Part shown: positions 40,419-51,889 of the stretch, one piece after another
Layout: the number at the start of each line of letters is the position of its first letter
Numbering within the stretch: the first letter of the stretch is position 1
NCBI GenBank assembly: GCA_030704615.1
Contig: CM060731.1
Span: 19,280,001-19,344,000 of the forward strand
DNA length: 64,000 nucleotides
DNA from: Takakia lepidozioides
Lineage: Eukaryota > Streptophyta > Takakiopsida > Takakiales > Takakiaceae
Direction: 5' to 3'
Program-made: the position numbers and the translations under genes
The notes under the pieces: generated by a model
Told to the model about the DNA's origin: nothing
Seen by the model: the letters and a program-made list of their open reading frames with translations, nothing else
Databases searched by the model: none

Positions 40419-42437
40419 AGTGCAACTCGCCGTTATTGCCTGAGCCAGCTACAAACTATCCAGTCAGCCATGGCATTACTAACACTCGTGTTACTTCAGC
40501 AACAAACTCACATATGTCAGGAAGGGTTCGCTCGATACAAATCTCTCTTAGATTTTGAAAATAGAGAGACAGGCACTGCCAAATCTGCAGCCCTGAGATC
40601 ATAGGTCGATGATATCTGTAGGTAGTCGTCCGCAAGGAATGAAGCTTCTAAAGTGAAGACAGAAATTGTTTGAGAATAATGTGACTTCAGTTACAGTTCT
40701 TAGGCTCTAGAGTTCCCAAATGTTGGGATATACATTGGAGAAACCTAGCTCCAAACTTTAGGTACCTGCTCAACCTTCAGGCATGATTCTTCATTCGAAG
40801 AAAATTTGTTGTACATTCGTTCGATTTTGAACGATTCAATTCAAATTTTCAACCCTCTAACGGGCTTTTAAATCCCCAAATCTCCATGTTGCCGTGCTAC
40901 ATGCACCAACGTGATCAAACTCTCCGAATTGACATTCATAATTCTTCACATGTGGCTTGATGTTGGCCTGCCCCGCTCTCCCTGTCACGGACTACATGTC
41001 GCAAGCCTATACACCAGTTGGATGATTGCCAGCATTGTCTTTGCTCTTAAGAGCTCCACAGTTTGAAGTCTACATGCAACTAGTGTCTATTCGTAACGCT
41101 CATGCGAGCCAATTGTTACAGATACTGTACGTAGAGCAGTACTAGTTGACACAGTAGAAAATTACCGTCCAACAAGGATAGATCGTGATGACAAAACGTT
41201 CATGGCTTTCCTTTCCCGAGGCCGGCATGGGGTACGTAAACATATTACATTCAGTGTAAGGCAACGTATTATGACATCACTAATTTACCCGGTCTTACGC
41301 ATGTCAGGGTACAAAGGCTGGGAAAACCATGACCGCACGGTTGTCAACGGTGTTGTTCAAGCTCCTGTGGCACTTGGATGTCTACTCTCTAAACAAAATG
41401 CTGTGCTCGGCAGTGACCTACAAGGGCCGCACGCTATGGGTGCTTGGTGAATGCCCGAGTTGATTAGGGTTAGAAGGTGAGCCGATGCTGGATTCTCTCG
41501 ACTCTCGATCGTCCTCCTGCTAGTCTTATGAGACTCGAGATGCTCCCCTACCCAACTTTCTTCTGTGATGGACTATGGAAGAGGACCGTCGCTCGAGCGA
41601 TCCGATCTGCGAGACGACATTTTGTTTTTTAAATTTTAAACGAACATTTCAAACTTTATATATCTATACATAATTATGTTCTACGTGTACTCGTCGTGTG
41701 CATCCACGTGGATTTACCGAAAGGCGACTCGCCAGCAGCTTCCAAACAGGCAGGTGTCGGTCGCCGGCTGTCATCTGCTTTCCACGAGCCGGTCGACAAG
41801 TGCTTCCAGGGCGGGGCAGTGCCGAGGAATTGGACGAGTAGGGCGAGATCGTTGTGTGCGGAAGTGTGTCTGATCGTCTGAATTTTCTGTTGCGGAGTGG
41901 AGCGTCTCGTTGATTTCAGATCTTGTTTCCTTGTCGATCTTCCAAGGTTTTGAATTTTTTTTGTTCGGGTCTCCTGTCTCTCTGTTATACAGTATAAAGT
42001 TCCATTTCATATCATTTCTGTTTTGGTTCTTGCAATTTCTGTATCTTCTCGCTTGTTTGGTCCTCTCTCCCCCAAATTGGAAGTGTTTGAGTAGAGTGGA
42101 AGTCATCCTATACTTCCATATTTACTTCTCTCTGGGACTCTCGACACACACACACTCTGCTAATTAAGCTGGCCTCGCATTGCTCTCTCAGCTTCTGAGG
42201 CCTGCCTCCAATTTATTCAATCAATACAACACATATTCCTGGCCTTTTTTTAATCTATTCTACATATTATCCTCACTCCTGTTCGTGGAGGAGGAGTCAT
42301 CTTTTGCTCAAAATTCTCCCTGTAAGAGTTTGGAGAGAACAGTTTTGTCTCTCTCAAAATTGTAGTCTTGAGTTGCGTGTTCTCATTGGTTTGTAGTTGT
42401 AACCTGAATTGGTGCTTCCTCTGATTGAACCTTCAGA
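40419..42437. other. Intergenic region between AP2 and iPGAM genes
   Basis: No gene recognised. The last 550 bp (41900-42437) is pyrimidine-rich (TCTCTCTC, CTCTCCCCC, TTCTCTCTGGGACTCTCG) and probably holds the iPGAM promoter and 5' UTR. Confidence 0.5.
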
Positions 42438-45400
42438 ATGCCAGGCGCTCAGGGATGGAAACTGGCTCCATATCCAAAGATTGAAAAGGGAAAGAAGGTT
42501 GCAGTTATAATTCTGGACGGGTGGGGCGAAAATATTCCCGATGAATATAATGCCATTCATATTGCAAAAACTCCTATCATGGATTCATTGAAGGAGGTGA
42601 TTACTCTCAGTCCTCCCCCCTCGCAATCGCATCCTGGTTGTGGAGGACAGCTTTTACATGATTTTGTGTCATATTTGTGATGGTATAACTTGTATAAATT
42701 GAAGGCCTCTGGGAGTTGTACTCAAGAGTGTGACAGTCTCTATTGATTTTCGTCTTAACAGTCCTAGGATTTACCTAGGAGAGGATATCCAGTTTGTTTG
42801 GTCTCCGATTGCTGCTCAAGAAGAATTTACGAACGTAGTTGAGAGAAGGATTCAACCATTTCGAATGATGTTTACCTTTCACGATACATTAATTGTCAAA
42901 TTGTGACGCTGGTGATTTTTTCCAGCTTGAATGTTATGAAGAACCTTGATAGCTGGTATGTAGTATGTGAAAGCATCTCCTAGGTTCTGTTCCTTACCGA
43001 TTGATGCCAGTCCTTCATGAGCTATTAATACTATGGTGATGAAAGCAAGAAAACTTGATATTCAGTTGCCTCAACTTTCCTTTCTGCATGGTTGAAAATT
43101 TTGATTCTGTAGAATCTCCATATCTTCCAGCTATTTTTTTTACTGTATATCCGAGACATGTGGTACCCTCTGACCTTCAAATTCTTGTAGCATCAGCCCT
43201 TTTGGTTGCTATTCCTCATTTAGTGGATACTTTGTGCAGACTGCTCCGAACAGATGGCGCTTGATCAAGGCACACGGAACTGCAGTGGGCTTGCCTTCTG
43301 ACGATGATATGGGCAACAGTGAGGTTGGCCATAATGCTCTGGGTGCTGGTCGCATCTTCAAGCAAGGGTGCGTTGTATATGGCATACCGATAGCTTCTAG
43401 ATTAAGAAATTAGTACTAATAACTTCTTGTAATTTAACCATTTAGGAAAGATGTATATAATGAGTTTTTAATTAAGTAATGCTTTTTCTTTGAAGGAAAG
43501 AGCTATCATGCATTGCTGAAGGGCCAGCAGGTTGTGAAACATGAAAACAGCCAGCAAACAGAAAAAATGTCAGTCACCATTGTATCCACATCATTTGATG
43601 AATTTGGATGAAGTGCTTGAGATGGTAAAATTTAGTCAACCTTCAAATCATTTGACGCACACTATGTGGTTGCTGACATGTAGTTGTGAAAAAGTTTCAT
43701 ATTTCCCAAAGTGCACATCCCACACACCATCAACTGTCAGAAGTTTAGGTTGGTAATACTTTTTGGTATTGTGCTGCTGGATAAGGAAAGATATTGAAAG
43801 TGGGTGGCTGATGATTGGAGCAGGGCATCTCTTGTGGACTCTGCGCTGGAGACAGGCAAGATCTATGAGGATGAAGGCTTTACATATATAAAAGAAGCTT
43901 TCCCAACCGGCACTCTGCACTTGATAGGTCTCGTTAGTGATGGTGGTGTGCATTCCCGCCTTGATCAGCTCCAGGTTAGTTCTGCTAAGATTTCATACTC
44001 CCAGTATGGGAAAGAAAAGGGGACAGAAGACAAACAAAGATACAAAATGTGTGGGTGAAACTCTCTCCTGTCTGGTTACTATGATGGCAATGTACTGTCT
44101 GAACAACTCCTTGCTGGTAGTTCTAACATAGTGCTGAGAGTAGTCTAAGCCCTATCTGTCCTGATAGTAAGAAACTCAGATTCAGTTCAGAATGAGGAAA
44201 TAATTATTCGGTCTGGTTTATAGCTTTGACTATTTTCCAGATATCATTTGGACATCTATGCCTCACAGCAATGGGACTTATAGGCAAGAGGTACTATGTG
44301 ACATAAATTCTCAGGGGATAAAGAGAGGCCTGCCACCCATTCTGCTCAGACTGTTTATTTGCACTTGCTACAAATACTGAGATTTTACAGTTTGGGAGAG
44401 GCTAAATTCCTCTGGAAGGTTGGTTCTTCTTGTCTGTATTTCCAATTTTGTTTTTGAACTCACATATTGTCTTTGCATATGATGATAACTTGGGCAGAGT
44501 TTGTTGAAAGGGTGTGCTGCCAACGGAGCAAAAAGAATACGCGTCCATGTTCTCACAGATGGCCGAGATGTAGCAGAGGGGTCCAGCCTGAAATATGTGG
44601 AGCAGCTGGAGACCGATTTGGAGGAGCTGCGCAACCAAGGAGTTGATGCATTGATTGCTTCGGGGGGTGGCCGTATGGCTGTGACCATGGATCGTTACGA
44701 GGTAGTTGGCCCCCTTTTGAGACCGGGCTGCTATGGCCCTCAATGCACATGCTTTTGTAGGGATTTATGTGCTTCTGCTGGTATCTTCTCTCCTCCCTCA
44801 TCTCATTTTAACAACATAATGGGAACATCACATACCAGTAAAAGCAGGTGCACTTGAAAGACGAATTTATTGTAGCTGTTTCTGAGTACAAGCAAATAAC
44901 ACATTCCATGGTTTTCAAGCGTTGGTGCTTTGACACCTGTCACATTGGGTATAAGAATCTCAGGTCAGTGTATTGCTATTTTTGGCATACTTCATGAGGT
45001 TGGCTAGCTTTGTCAGAGTTTTGTGGCTATGTTTTGACAGTACTGTGCATTCTCTATTTCTTTGACCATTCTCCCAATGTCTTTATTTCCTTTACAGCTA
45101 ATCATGATTGTTCTCTCCCAAAGTGGTAGCTGGTTACCTGCATGAGGCACTCCATATCCGAGCAGTGTTTTCAGTGTTTTGACATTTTTCAGTGTTTGGA
45201 GTTTACTAGGCTCTCATATTGATGTATGTTTTTTATCTTCCTCTGCCCCATAAGGTCTTTGTGCTTCCCATGGACATTTTAAAGTTACTCCGGATGGGAA
45301 AACCTGCAACGGGAGGACCGCCTATGTCCAGCTTGCACAGGGCACAACCGGGAAATTGAAACTGAAGAACACTTCTTCTATTGCCCTCTATACTACGAGA

Positions 45401-48400
45401 TCCGTGGGAGATTCCACTGTATATTCCGTGGAACCCAATCTCTCACTGAAGTCTTCCACTATGAGGATCAGAAATGCTTGGCAGCTTACCTGCACGAGGC
45501 CTTCACCCTTAGACAATCACTCGAGCAATAGTTTTTATTCTTGGCTCTGGTTTTGTTTCCACTCTCATGTTTTCTTCCATTTTGTCCCATAAGCTCTATG
45601 AGCTTTCCGCGGACATTATAAAGCACCATTTCATTCATTTCATTTCTCTTTCTCTTTCTTGTTTCCACGAAGGCCAAGCTGGCTTTTGGCGAAACAGGGG
45701 CTGTGTGGATCATATCTTCACTCTAAGCCAGATTATCCAGGGAAGGAAAAAAGAAGGGAAACCCACTTATTGTTTTTTCCTGGATGTCAAAAAGGCTTAT
45801 GACACAGTGTGGAGAGATGGCCTATGGTTCCGCCTCTGGTCTTGTGGGATCAAGGGAAAGATGTGGAGAGTTGTCCACAACTTGTATGCTCACACCAAAA
45901 GCTGTGTCACTGTTAACGGACAGAAGTCCAACTTCTTTGACATAGACCAAGGTGTAGCTCAAGGATGTACTCTCTCCCCTCTGCTCTTCAATGTTTTTAT
46001 CAATCAACTCCTCGAGGATGTGGAAAGTGAGGGATTTGGGTTAAGGGTGGGTGATACCACCATACCAGCCCTTATGTTTGCGGATGACTTCACAGGCATA
46101 GGGGAGACTCCAACCAATCTCCAGGAGTTGATTGATTGCGCGAAGAGATACTTTGATCTTTGGGGGCTAGAGGCTAATGTCAGCAAATGTGCAGTGGTAG
46201 CATTCAACGACAGAGGAGAGGGAGGAAGTGATCTTAAGTGGCGGTGGGGTAGCCAAGAGATCCCGGTCCTCCCTTCCTACACTTACCTGGGCGTTGAATT
46301 TTCCTCCAATTGTAATTGGGATGCACATATCCGGAAAGTTGTTCAAACTGGCAAGGGCAAAGCTCTGGGGCTCACTAAATTTTTCCACTGCAGAGGGGTC
46401 AACTCTGAGGTTAAGAAAACCATGCTTTGCCGCGTTATTAGACCTGCCTTGGAGTACGGATCTGCTATATGGGTTGATAACTCCAACCAGGCTAAGTCTC
46501 TAGAATCCATTCAAGTGGGGGTGCTTAAGGAGTGTATGTCAGCATGCTCCAAAACAGCCAATGTGCCTGTTCGGGGTGAGTTTGGCATTCTGTCCTTAAG
46601 CTCCCGACGAGATGAATTCAAGGTCAGATGGTGGGGTCAGCTGCAACATATGCCCAACACCAGATATCCTAAGTTAATCGACTCTATATCTTGGAAACAG
46701 GACCGCCCTGTCAAACAGGCTAAGTCCTGGCAGAAGAGAGTAGAAGAGATTCTCAAGGTCCTGGACCTGGATCCGCAAGTCTTGACCCTGCTGGATAAAT
46801 CTGATTTAGAGGCTGTAGTATCCGATGCCATGTCTGTTGCCATGAGATTGTCTGATGAAAATGAAGTTAGGCAGAAAACCTCCCTGAACTTGTTTCCAGT
46901 CGGTGACATGGGGGAGGACATCTTGGATGACCTCAAGGGTCTACCCACTCTCGGCACTAGACTGAAATTTTAAACTCAGGGCAGGAAGCCTACCTTTGAA
47001 CAGCAAACAGAAGCAGAGAGGAAAGGGAGAGTGCAATTGCCCATTGTGTGGGCAATCTGAAGACAGTATTCATTTTCTGATACACTGTCCGGGGTTCTCT
47101 CACCAAAGGGACGCTCTCTTCAACTCTATCAAGGGAATTGTGCCTGTACCCCTGTTTACCAACTTTGAAAGTCTCGAGGCTGAGCCAAAAGCCCAGGCCC
47201 TCCTGAGGCCTAGTTTTTGGGCAAATCACACACAGCAGATTGATGCTTGTGTGAAGGGATTTCTAGAGGATATCTGGAAAACCCAGATTAATTCTTTATA
47301 TGAAGGTAAGTCTTACTACCAACGTCAGCCCCTGACAGAGGTAGGTTCTGTCCCTTTTGTTCCCGCTCAAACTGGGCGCGGGGTCAATGGCCACAAGGCT
47401 ATGGCAAACAACGTCTTATGAGTACAATCTCTTTCTCTTTCCTTTATGTTCCGTTCAAACTGGGCGCGGGGTCAATGGCCACAAGGCTACGGCAAACAAT
47501 GTCTTATGAGTACAATCTCTTCCTCTTTCTCTCTCCTTTTGTCCCATAAGGACAAAAGGACCATAAGGACCATTTGATTTCATTTCTCTCCTTTTGTCCC
47601 ATAAGCTCTCGGAGCTTTCTGCGGACGTTATAAAGTTCCCATTTCATTTAATTTCTCTTTCTTTTGATCCCTATATGCAGAACACCCATAATTCTTTCAA
47701 ATGCCAGTATTTCCTTCTTAGTTTCCTATTGTCTTCCTATGTGCAGAATGACTGGAATGTGGTGAAGAGAGGTTGGGACGCCCAAGTGTTGGGAGAAGCC
47801 CCCCACAAATTTACAAGTTGCCTTGAAGCTTTGAAGAAGCTGAAGGAATTGGACCCCAAATTGACCGATCAATACTATCCACCTTTTATTATTGTCGACT
47901 CCACTGGCAAGCCAGTTGGGCCTATTGTGAATGGAGATGCAGTGGTAACCTTCAATTTTCGTGCAGATCGAATGGTTATGGTTGCCACGGCCTTGGAATC
48001 CGAGAACTTTGACAAGTTTGATAGAGTCCGGGTTCCAAAGATCAAATATGCTGGTATGCTGCAGTATGACGGAGAAATCAAACTTCCTAAACATTATTTG
48101 GTGTCTCCACCTCAAATTGATGAGACTTCTGGCGAGTATTTGGTGAATAATGGGATCAGGACCTGGGCATGCAGGTGAGAGATTGCACTTTTCTCTGCAG
48201 ATGAGATGTTTTTATCCTGTATTCACATATGGATATGGGGTAAATGATTCCAGACTTGTGAAGTGCTGCCTAGCAATAAGTCCACTCTGAACCAAAATTT
48301 CTTTTACAAATTAGAGACGTGAAGACGTATGCACTCGAAATAAACATGATAGTGGATGTTTGGTAAATACCAGCCTGATGCTAGTTTGGAGAGAGTACAT

Positions 48401-50897
48401 ATTTGGAGTTGGTTTATTGTTTGACATTGACCTGTGGTCTGGAGGTAAGATCCATAGTTTTCCAGTGCTGTTATCTGAAATAAAAAGAATTGTATTTCAG
48501 TGAAGCACAAAGGGTGCTCAGTCAGTAGAAGCCTAAAGGACGTCATACCCCAAGCGAAACCACTGAAGACGGTGAGACTGCAGTGAGCTCATATATTGAG
48601 GATGAATGGTTGTTGGACAGTGAGACTGTGAAGTTTGGGCATGTTACATTTGTCTGGAACGGTAATCGATCTGGACAGTTCAGCAACGACCTGGAAAAGT
48701 ATGTTGAGATTCCTAGCGACCAGGGTATCAGCTTTAATCAGCAACCCAAAATGAAGGCTATTGCCATAGCCGAGAAAGCCAGTGAGGCTCTCCGCAGTGG
48801 CGATTGGGACCAGGTATCTCTTCTCTTGGCCACCCATTGTCTTGATAAGAGAAAATCCTCTTTCACTCTCTCTTATACTACTTCTTTTATGTTTTTGTCA
48901 CATAGACTCTCTGTAGTTAAGAGAGAGAGGTTTAGGGATTTTTAAGGGAGCTGTGGAGTTCCTGTCTTTCATATTCTTCTTTCCTCATAAAGCACCATTT
49001 CACTTCATTTCATTTCCTTCTCCCTCATGTGTTATTCCATGGGCCCTCAGGCTCCCCATTGGATGTTGTAGAATTTCTATCTTTCATTCTGTTGTTCATA
49101 ACATTTGAGCCCTGTGGACTTTATGAATTTCTTCTTCGTTCTTGTCCTTCTTTATATGTTTAGTTCGTTGTTGTTTTATTTTCTTTGATTGACAATCTAG
49201 AGGGAGTGCAAATCAGGCTCACGACATTATCTGTAATGGGCAAACCATCATTTGACGACTTCTGGAAATTAGAGAAAAGATCCCATGGTGCCATTGAGTG
49301 ATGGTAATTGGAGGAATTTAAAAAGTTAAACAATCCCAGTGTCCTGAATGTCTATCTCGAACAAAGAATCAGCACATCTTTGACTTGAGTTTGCGGTAAG
49401 GTTGCCTTTGTGTCAAGTTACAAACGTGCCAGTGTTGGACGCATGTCAACTTCTAGCTCAGTATGGATGTACGTCTGCTGATGTCTGTATTACCTCCCAA
49501 GTGGCCTGTTCAAGTTCAAGGATGCACAATATTAGCATCTCCTGTGCCCATTTGGGGTCAACACCCAGTCCCGACAGCCATGAGGCGCCCAGCGCTTTGC
49601 TGGTGTTCCCACGCTGGGGCTGGCTATAGCTTCAATGGCTAAATGGTAATGGGATGGTACTCAAGATGGGATGGAGTATCTGACATTTAGAATCGGAAGG
49701 CATCTAAGAAATTGGTCGCAAGATCATCTCTCCCTTGAACCTCCATCCTCAGCAAAGGCGCCAGAAAATTATTTAGGTACCAGAAAAATAGACATCATGG
49801 AAGCAGTGCCAACTCGAAGACCTTGAACAACCATGAAATGGAAAGGCAGTGTATGCATATTTGTTGCGGTACCATCACACTAAATGACTTTTACCTGCAT
49901 TGTCATTAGGGAGGAGGTTTTGAGTTTCTGTGCCAACGTCAGTAGTTTGAGGGGTTGCAGGTGCGTGTGAACCTGGCAAATGGAGATATGGTGGGCCACA
50001 CGGGTGATCTTAAGGCAACGATTGTTGGCTGTGAGGCTGTAGACCAGGCTATCAAGGTCTTTATATCTATAAATCTTTGTTCTCTGCTCCTCCCATTCTT
50101 TGTAAAGCATGAGAGCTCACATTTATTGGCTGGATCAAGTAATGTACATGTGTTGTGTAAGAGTTACAAAAGTTAGTCATCAGAACTTGTGGATTCTTGA
50201 ATCCTTTTTGTATTGCTCAAAAGTCTTTCACTTTCTACAAAATCATTACTGAAACCTACATGTATTTGGAGGATTGTATCTGATGCGTGAGAAGATCATT
50301 GTAGATGAGAGCCTAAAAGGTTAATGTTTGGTCCTTCAGAAGTCTACCTGAGTGCAGTCGGTGGGTTGTTCTTGTATGGCTTGTGCAGATAATATTGGAT
50401 GCTGTAGAGAAAGTGGGAGGCATCTTCTTGGTAACAGCCGACCATGGTAATGCAGAGGACATGGTGAAAAGAAATGCAAAAACTGGCAAACCAGTGAAAG
50501 ACAAGGAAGGCAATGTTCAAATACTCACTGCCCATACATGTGACCCAGTAAGTGGGCTTCTTTCATAGCAATCTCTCTCTCTCTCTCTCTCTCAATGTCT
50601 GGAGTCTTTTGATGCAATTCTGTTGTTGTCCTACTTCCTTTAGGCCCTGGCGGTCCACTGTGGAAAATATGATGTGTGCAATCGGTTTACAGTTACCGTG
50701 ACGAAGCTAATACACTGTTGTGACGTTGGCCCTTGTAGGTACCCATTGCGATAGGAGGACCAGGTTTGCCCAATGGCGTAAAGTTTCGGACAGACTTACC
50801 CACGGCTGGACTCGCAAATGTCGCTGCGACATTCATTAATCTCCATGGATTTGAAGCCCCCCACAATTATGAGCCATCTTTGATTGAAGTTGTCTGA
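42438..50897 (+). CDS. PGM: 2,3-bisphosphoglycerate-independent phosphoglycerate mutase
   Basis: Cytosolic glycolytic enzyme interconverting 3- and 2-phosphoglycerate with two metal ions (Mn in characterised members). Complete, nine exons: 42438-42596, 43240-43367, 43824-43974, 44498-44701, 47747-48174, 48621-48813, 49961-50056, 50389-50547, 50739-50897; 558 residues, the normal plant length. All junctions are GT-AG and in phase. Diagnostic motifs: [10 protein letters not shown], the phosphoserine loop [18 protein letters not shown] (Ser about 80), [58 protein letters not shown] and [14 protein letters not shown]. It starts at the ATG of MPGAQGW, the usual cytosolic form with no transit peptide. 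Intron 4 (about 3.0 kb) contains LINE debris in the same orientation. No coding damage was seen. Confidence 0.96.
45250..45655 (+). mobile_element. LINE 3' fragment (copy 1) in iPGAM intron 4
   Basis: Reads [20 protein letters not shown] followed by [18 protein letters not shown], a C-terminal zinc knuckle (C-x2-C-x11-H-x3-C) of a plant LINE ORF2, ending LRQSLEQ and a stop at about 45531. The 3' UTR ends with ACATTATAAAGCACC and an ATTTCATTC-type tail (45612-45655). 5'-truncated and dead. Confidence 0.8.
45656..47660 (+). mobile_element. LINE 3' fragment (copy 2) with reverse transcriptase, in iPGAM intron 4
   Basis: The RT frame 45670-46973 starts at [18 protein letters not shown] and carries [17 protein letters not shown] (catalytic Asp), [28 protein letters not shown] (catalytic Asp pair) and YTYLGVEF, then a long thumb region. 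After a stop at 46971 and a frame change, 46996-47421 gives the zinc knuckle [17 protein letters not shown]. The 3' UTR has two tandem units of about 100 bp (from about 47357 and 47450: TCAAACTGGGCGCGGGGTCA) and ends ATAAAGTTCCCATTTCATTT. It lacks the 5' endonuclease part, so it cannot move itself. Confidence 0.9.
48985..49035 (+). repeat. LINE-type 3' tail in iPGAM intron 6
   Basis: CTCATAAAGCACCATTTCAC and TTCATTTCATTTCC match the LINE ends at 45612 and 47630, probably a very short 5'-truncated insertion. Confidence 0.6.
50572..50593. repeat. (TC)n microsatellite in iPGAM intron 8
   Basis: About eleven TC dinucleotides, just after the exon 8 donor. Confidence 0.95.
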
Positions 50898-51889
50898 AGG
50901 CATCAACTACGAAGTATGGAGAAAGCAGCTTTCAGAGAAGAGGCGTTGGCGTATTCATACAAAATTTGATAGTAGAATAACCATCCTGACTCGACATTCT
51001 TTCGCTTAACTGGCACAATAGTTCAGGTTCTTGTAGTCTAAGTAGGCAAGTATTGACCTACATGATGACCTACCGTGTCTCTGAATTGGTCCAGACTCCA
51101 GAGGGAGAAGTCAGGAGTAAGGCGAGCGCCTTGCTCAGCGAACTCACAGAAGTACCACTGTGAAACGTCGTTGAAGGTTTGACATACATAATGCAATATA
51201 TAACCTTCGCTTCTCTCCCTTCCACATCTGCAGCTTGATTCCTCTCTCATACAGGCAAACATTCTCTAGTCTGTTTGTATCAGTGCCATGTACTTCACAA
51301 TCAAACACAAGTGATGCAAGCGACTCTCATGGAACAAATCATTCCTGTTTATTTGTGCCTAAAAGTTGATTACTGTCAGACTGTTCGTCAAATACATGCT
51401 CCAAGTATACGGTGTACAGAATCAGGTTGGTATTTACGGAAGAGATTGATTCCAACTGTCCACGCAGAGGATTGTCCTGGGCCGCTCGCAGAAAAAGCCA
51501 TGTGGGCAGCGGCTTGCGAGAAATGTGGAGGCGATGGTCGTCGGGCACGTCGCCCGCTTCTGCTCTGCGTTTGCCAAAGGAATAATAATCGATCTGTGAA
51601 GGGGGTGCCATGACTTTGTGGCGGGGGGGAACTGAAGCTAGGCCTTCCAGTTGTGTGTGAGGCGGATTTGAGCTTGTCAGCTTGAATGGGAGGAATGGAG
51701 AAGTTGAGAAGTTGGTGATGACGTTGGAGGACAGCATGGGAGTCACACCTCTGTGGCCCCAGCTGCTTTATCAGTTGGATTCTGAGTTGAATTCTCGACT
51801 ATAGTCGTTCGTGGAGACTGGTTACTGGGTTCTGGGCAAGGAAGTAAGCGAACGAACAGGTGGCTGGTAGGTTACTGGGGAACAGCAGG
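50898..51889. other. Spacer between iPGAM and the membrane-protein gene
   Basis: About 1 kb including the 3' UTR of iPGAM and the promoter/5' UTR of the next gene. A 112-codon frame at 51275-51613 has no recognisable similarity and I do not call it. Confidence 0.5.

Noticed and set aside
39111-40425. Minus-strand frames of 87-143 codons opposite the AP2 gene
   Set aside because: Shadows of the conserved AP2 coding frame.
45567-46973. A functional LINE ORF2
   Set aside because: It lacks the endonuclease and N-terminal RT part, begins inside another LINE tail, and its zinc knuckle is in another frame after a stop.
51275-51613. 112-codon frame between iPGAM and the membrane-protein gene
   Set aside because: No recognisable family, and a longer frame lies opposite; position fits UTR/promoter.
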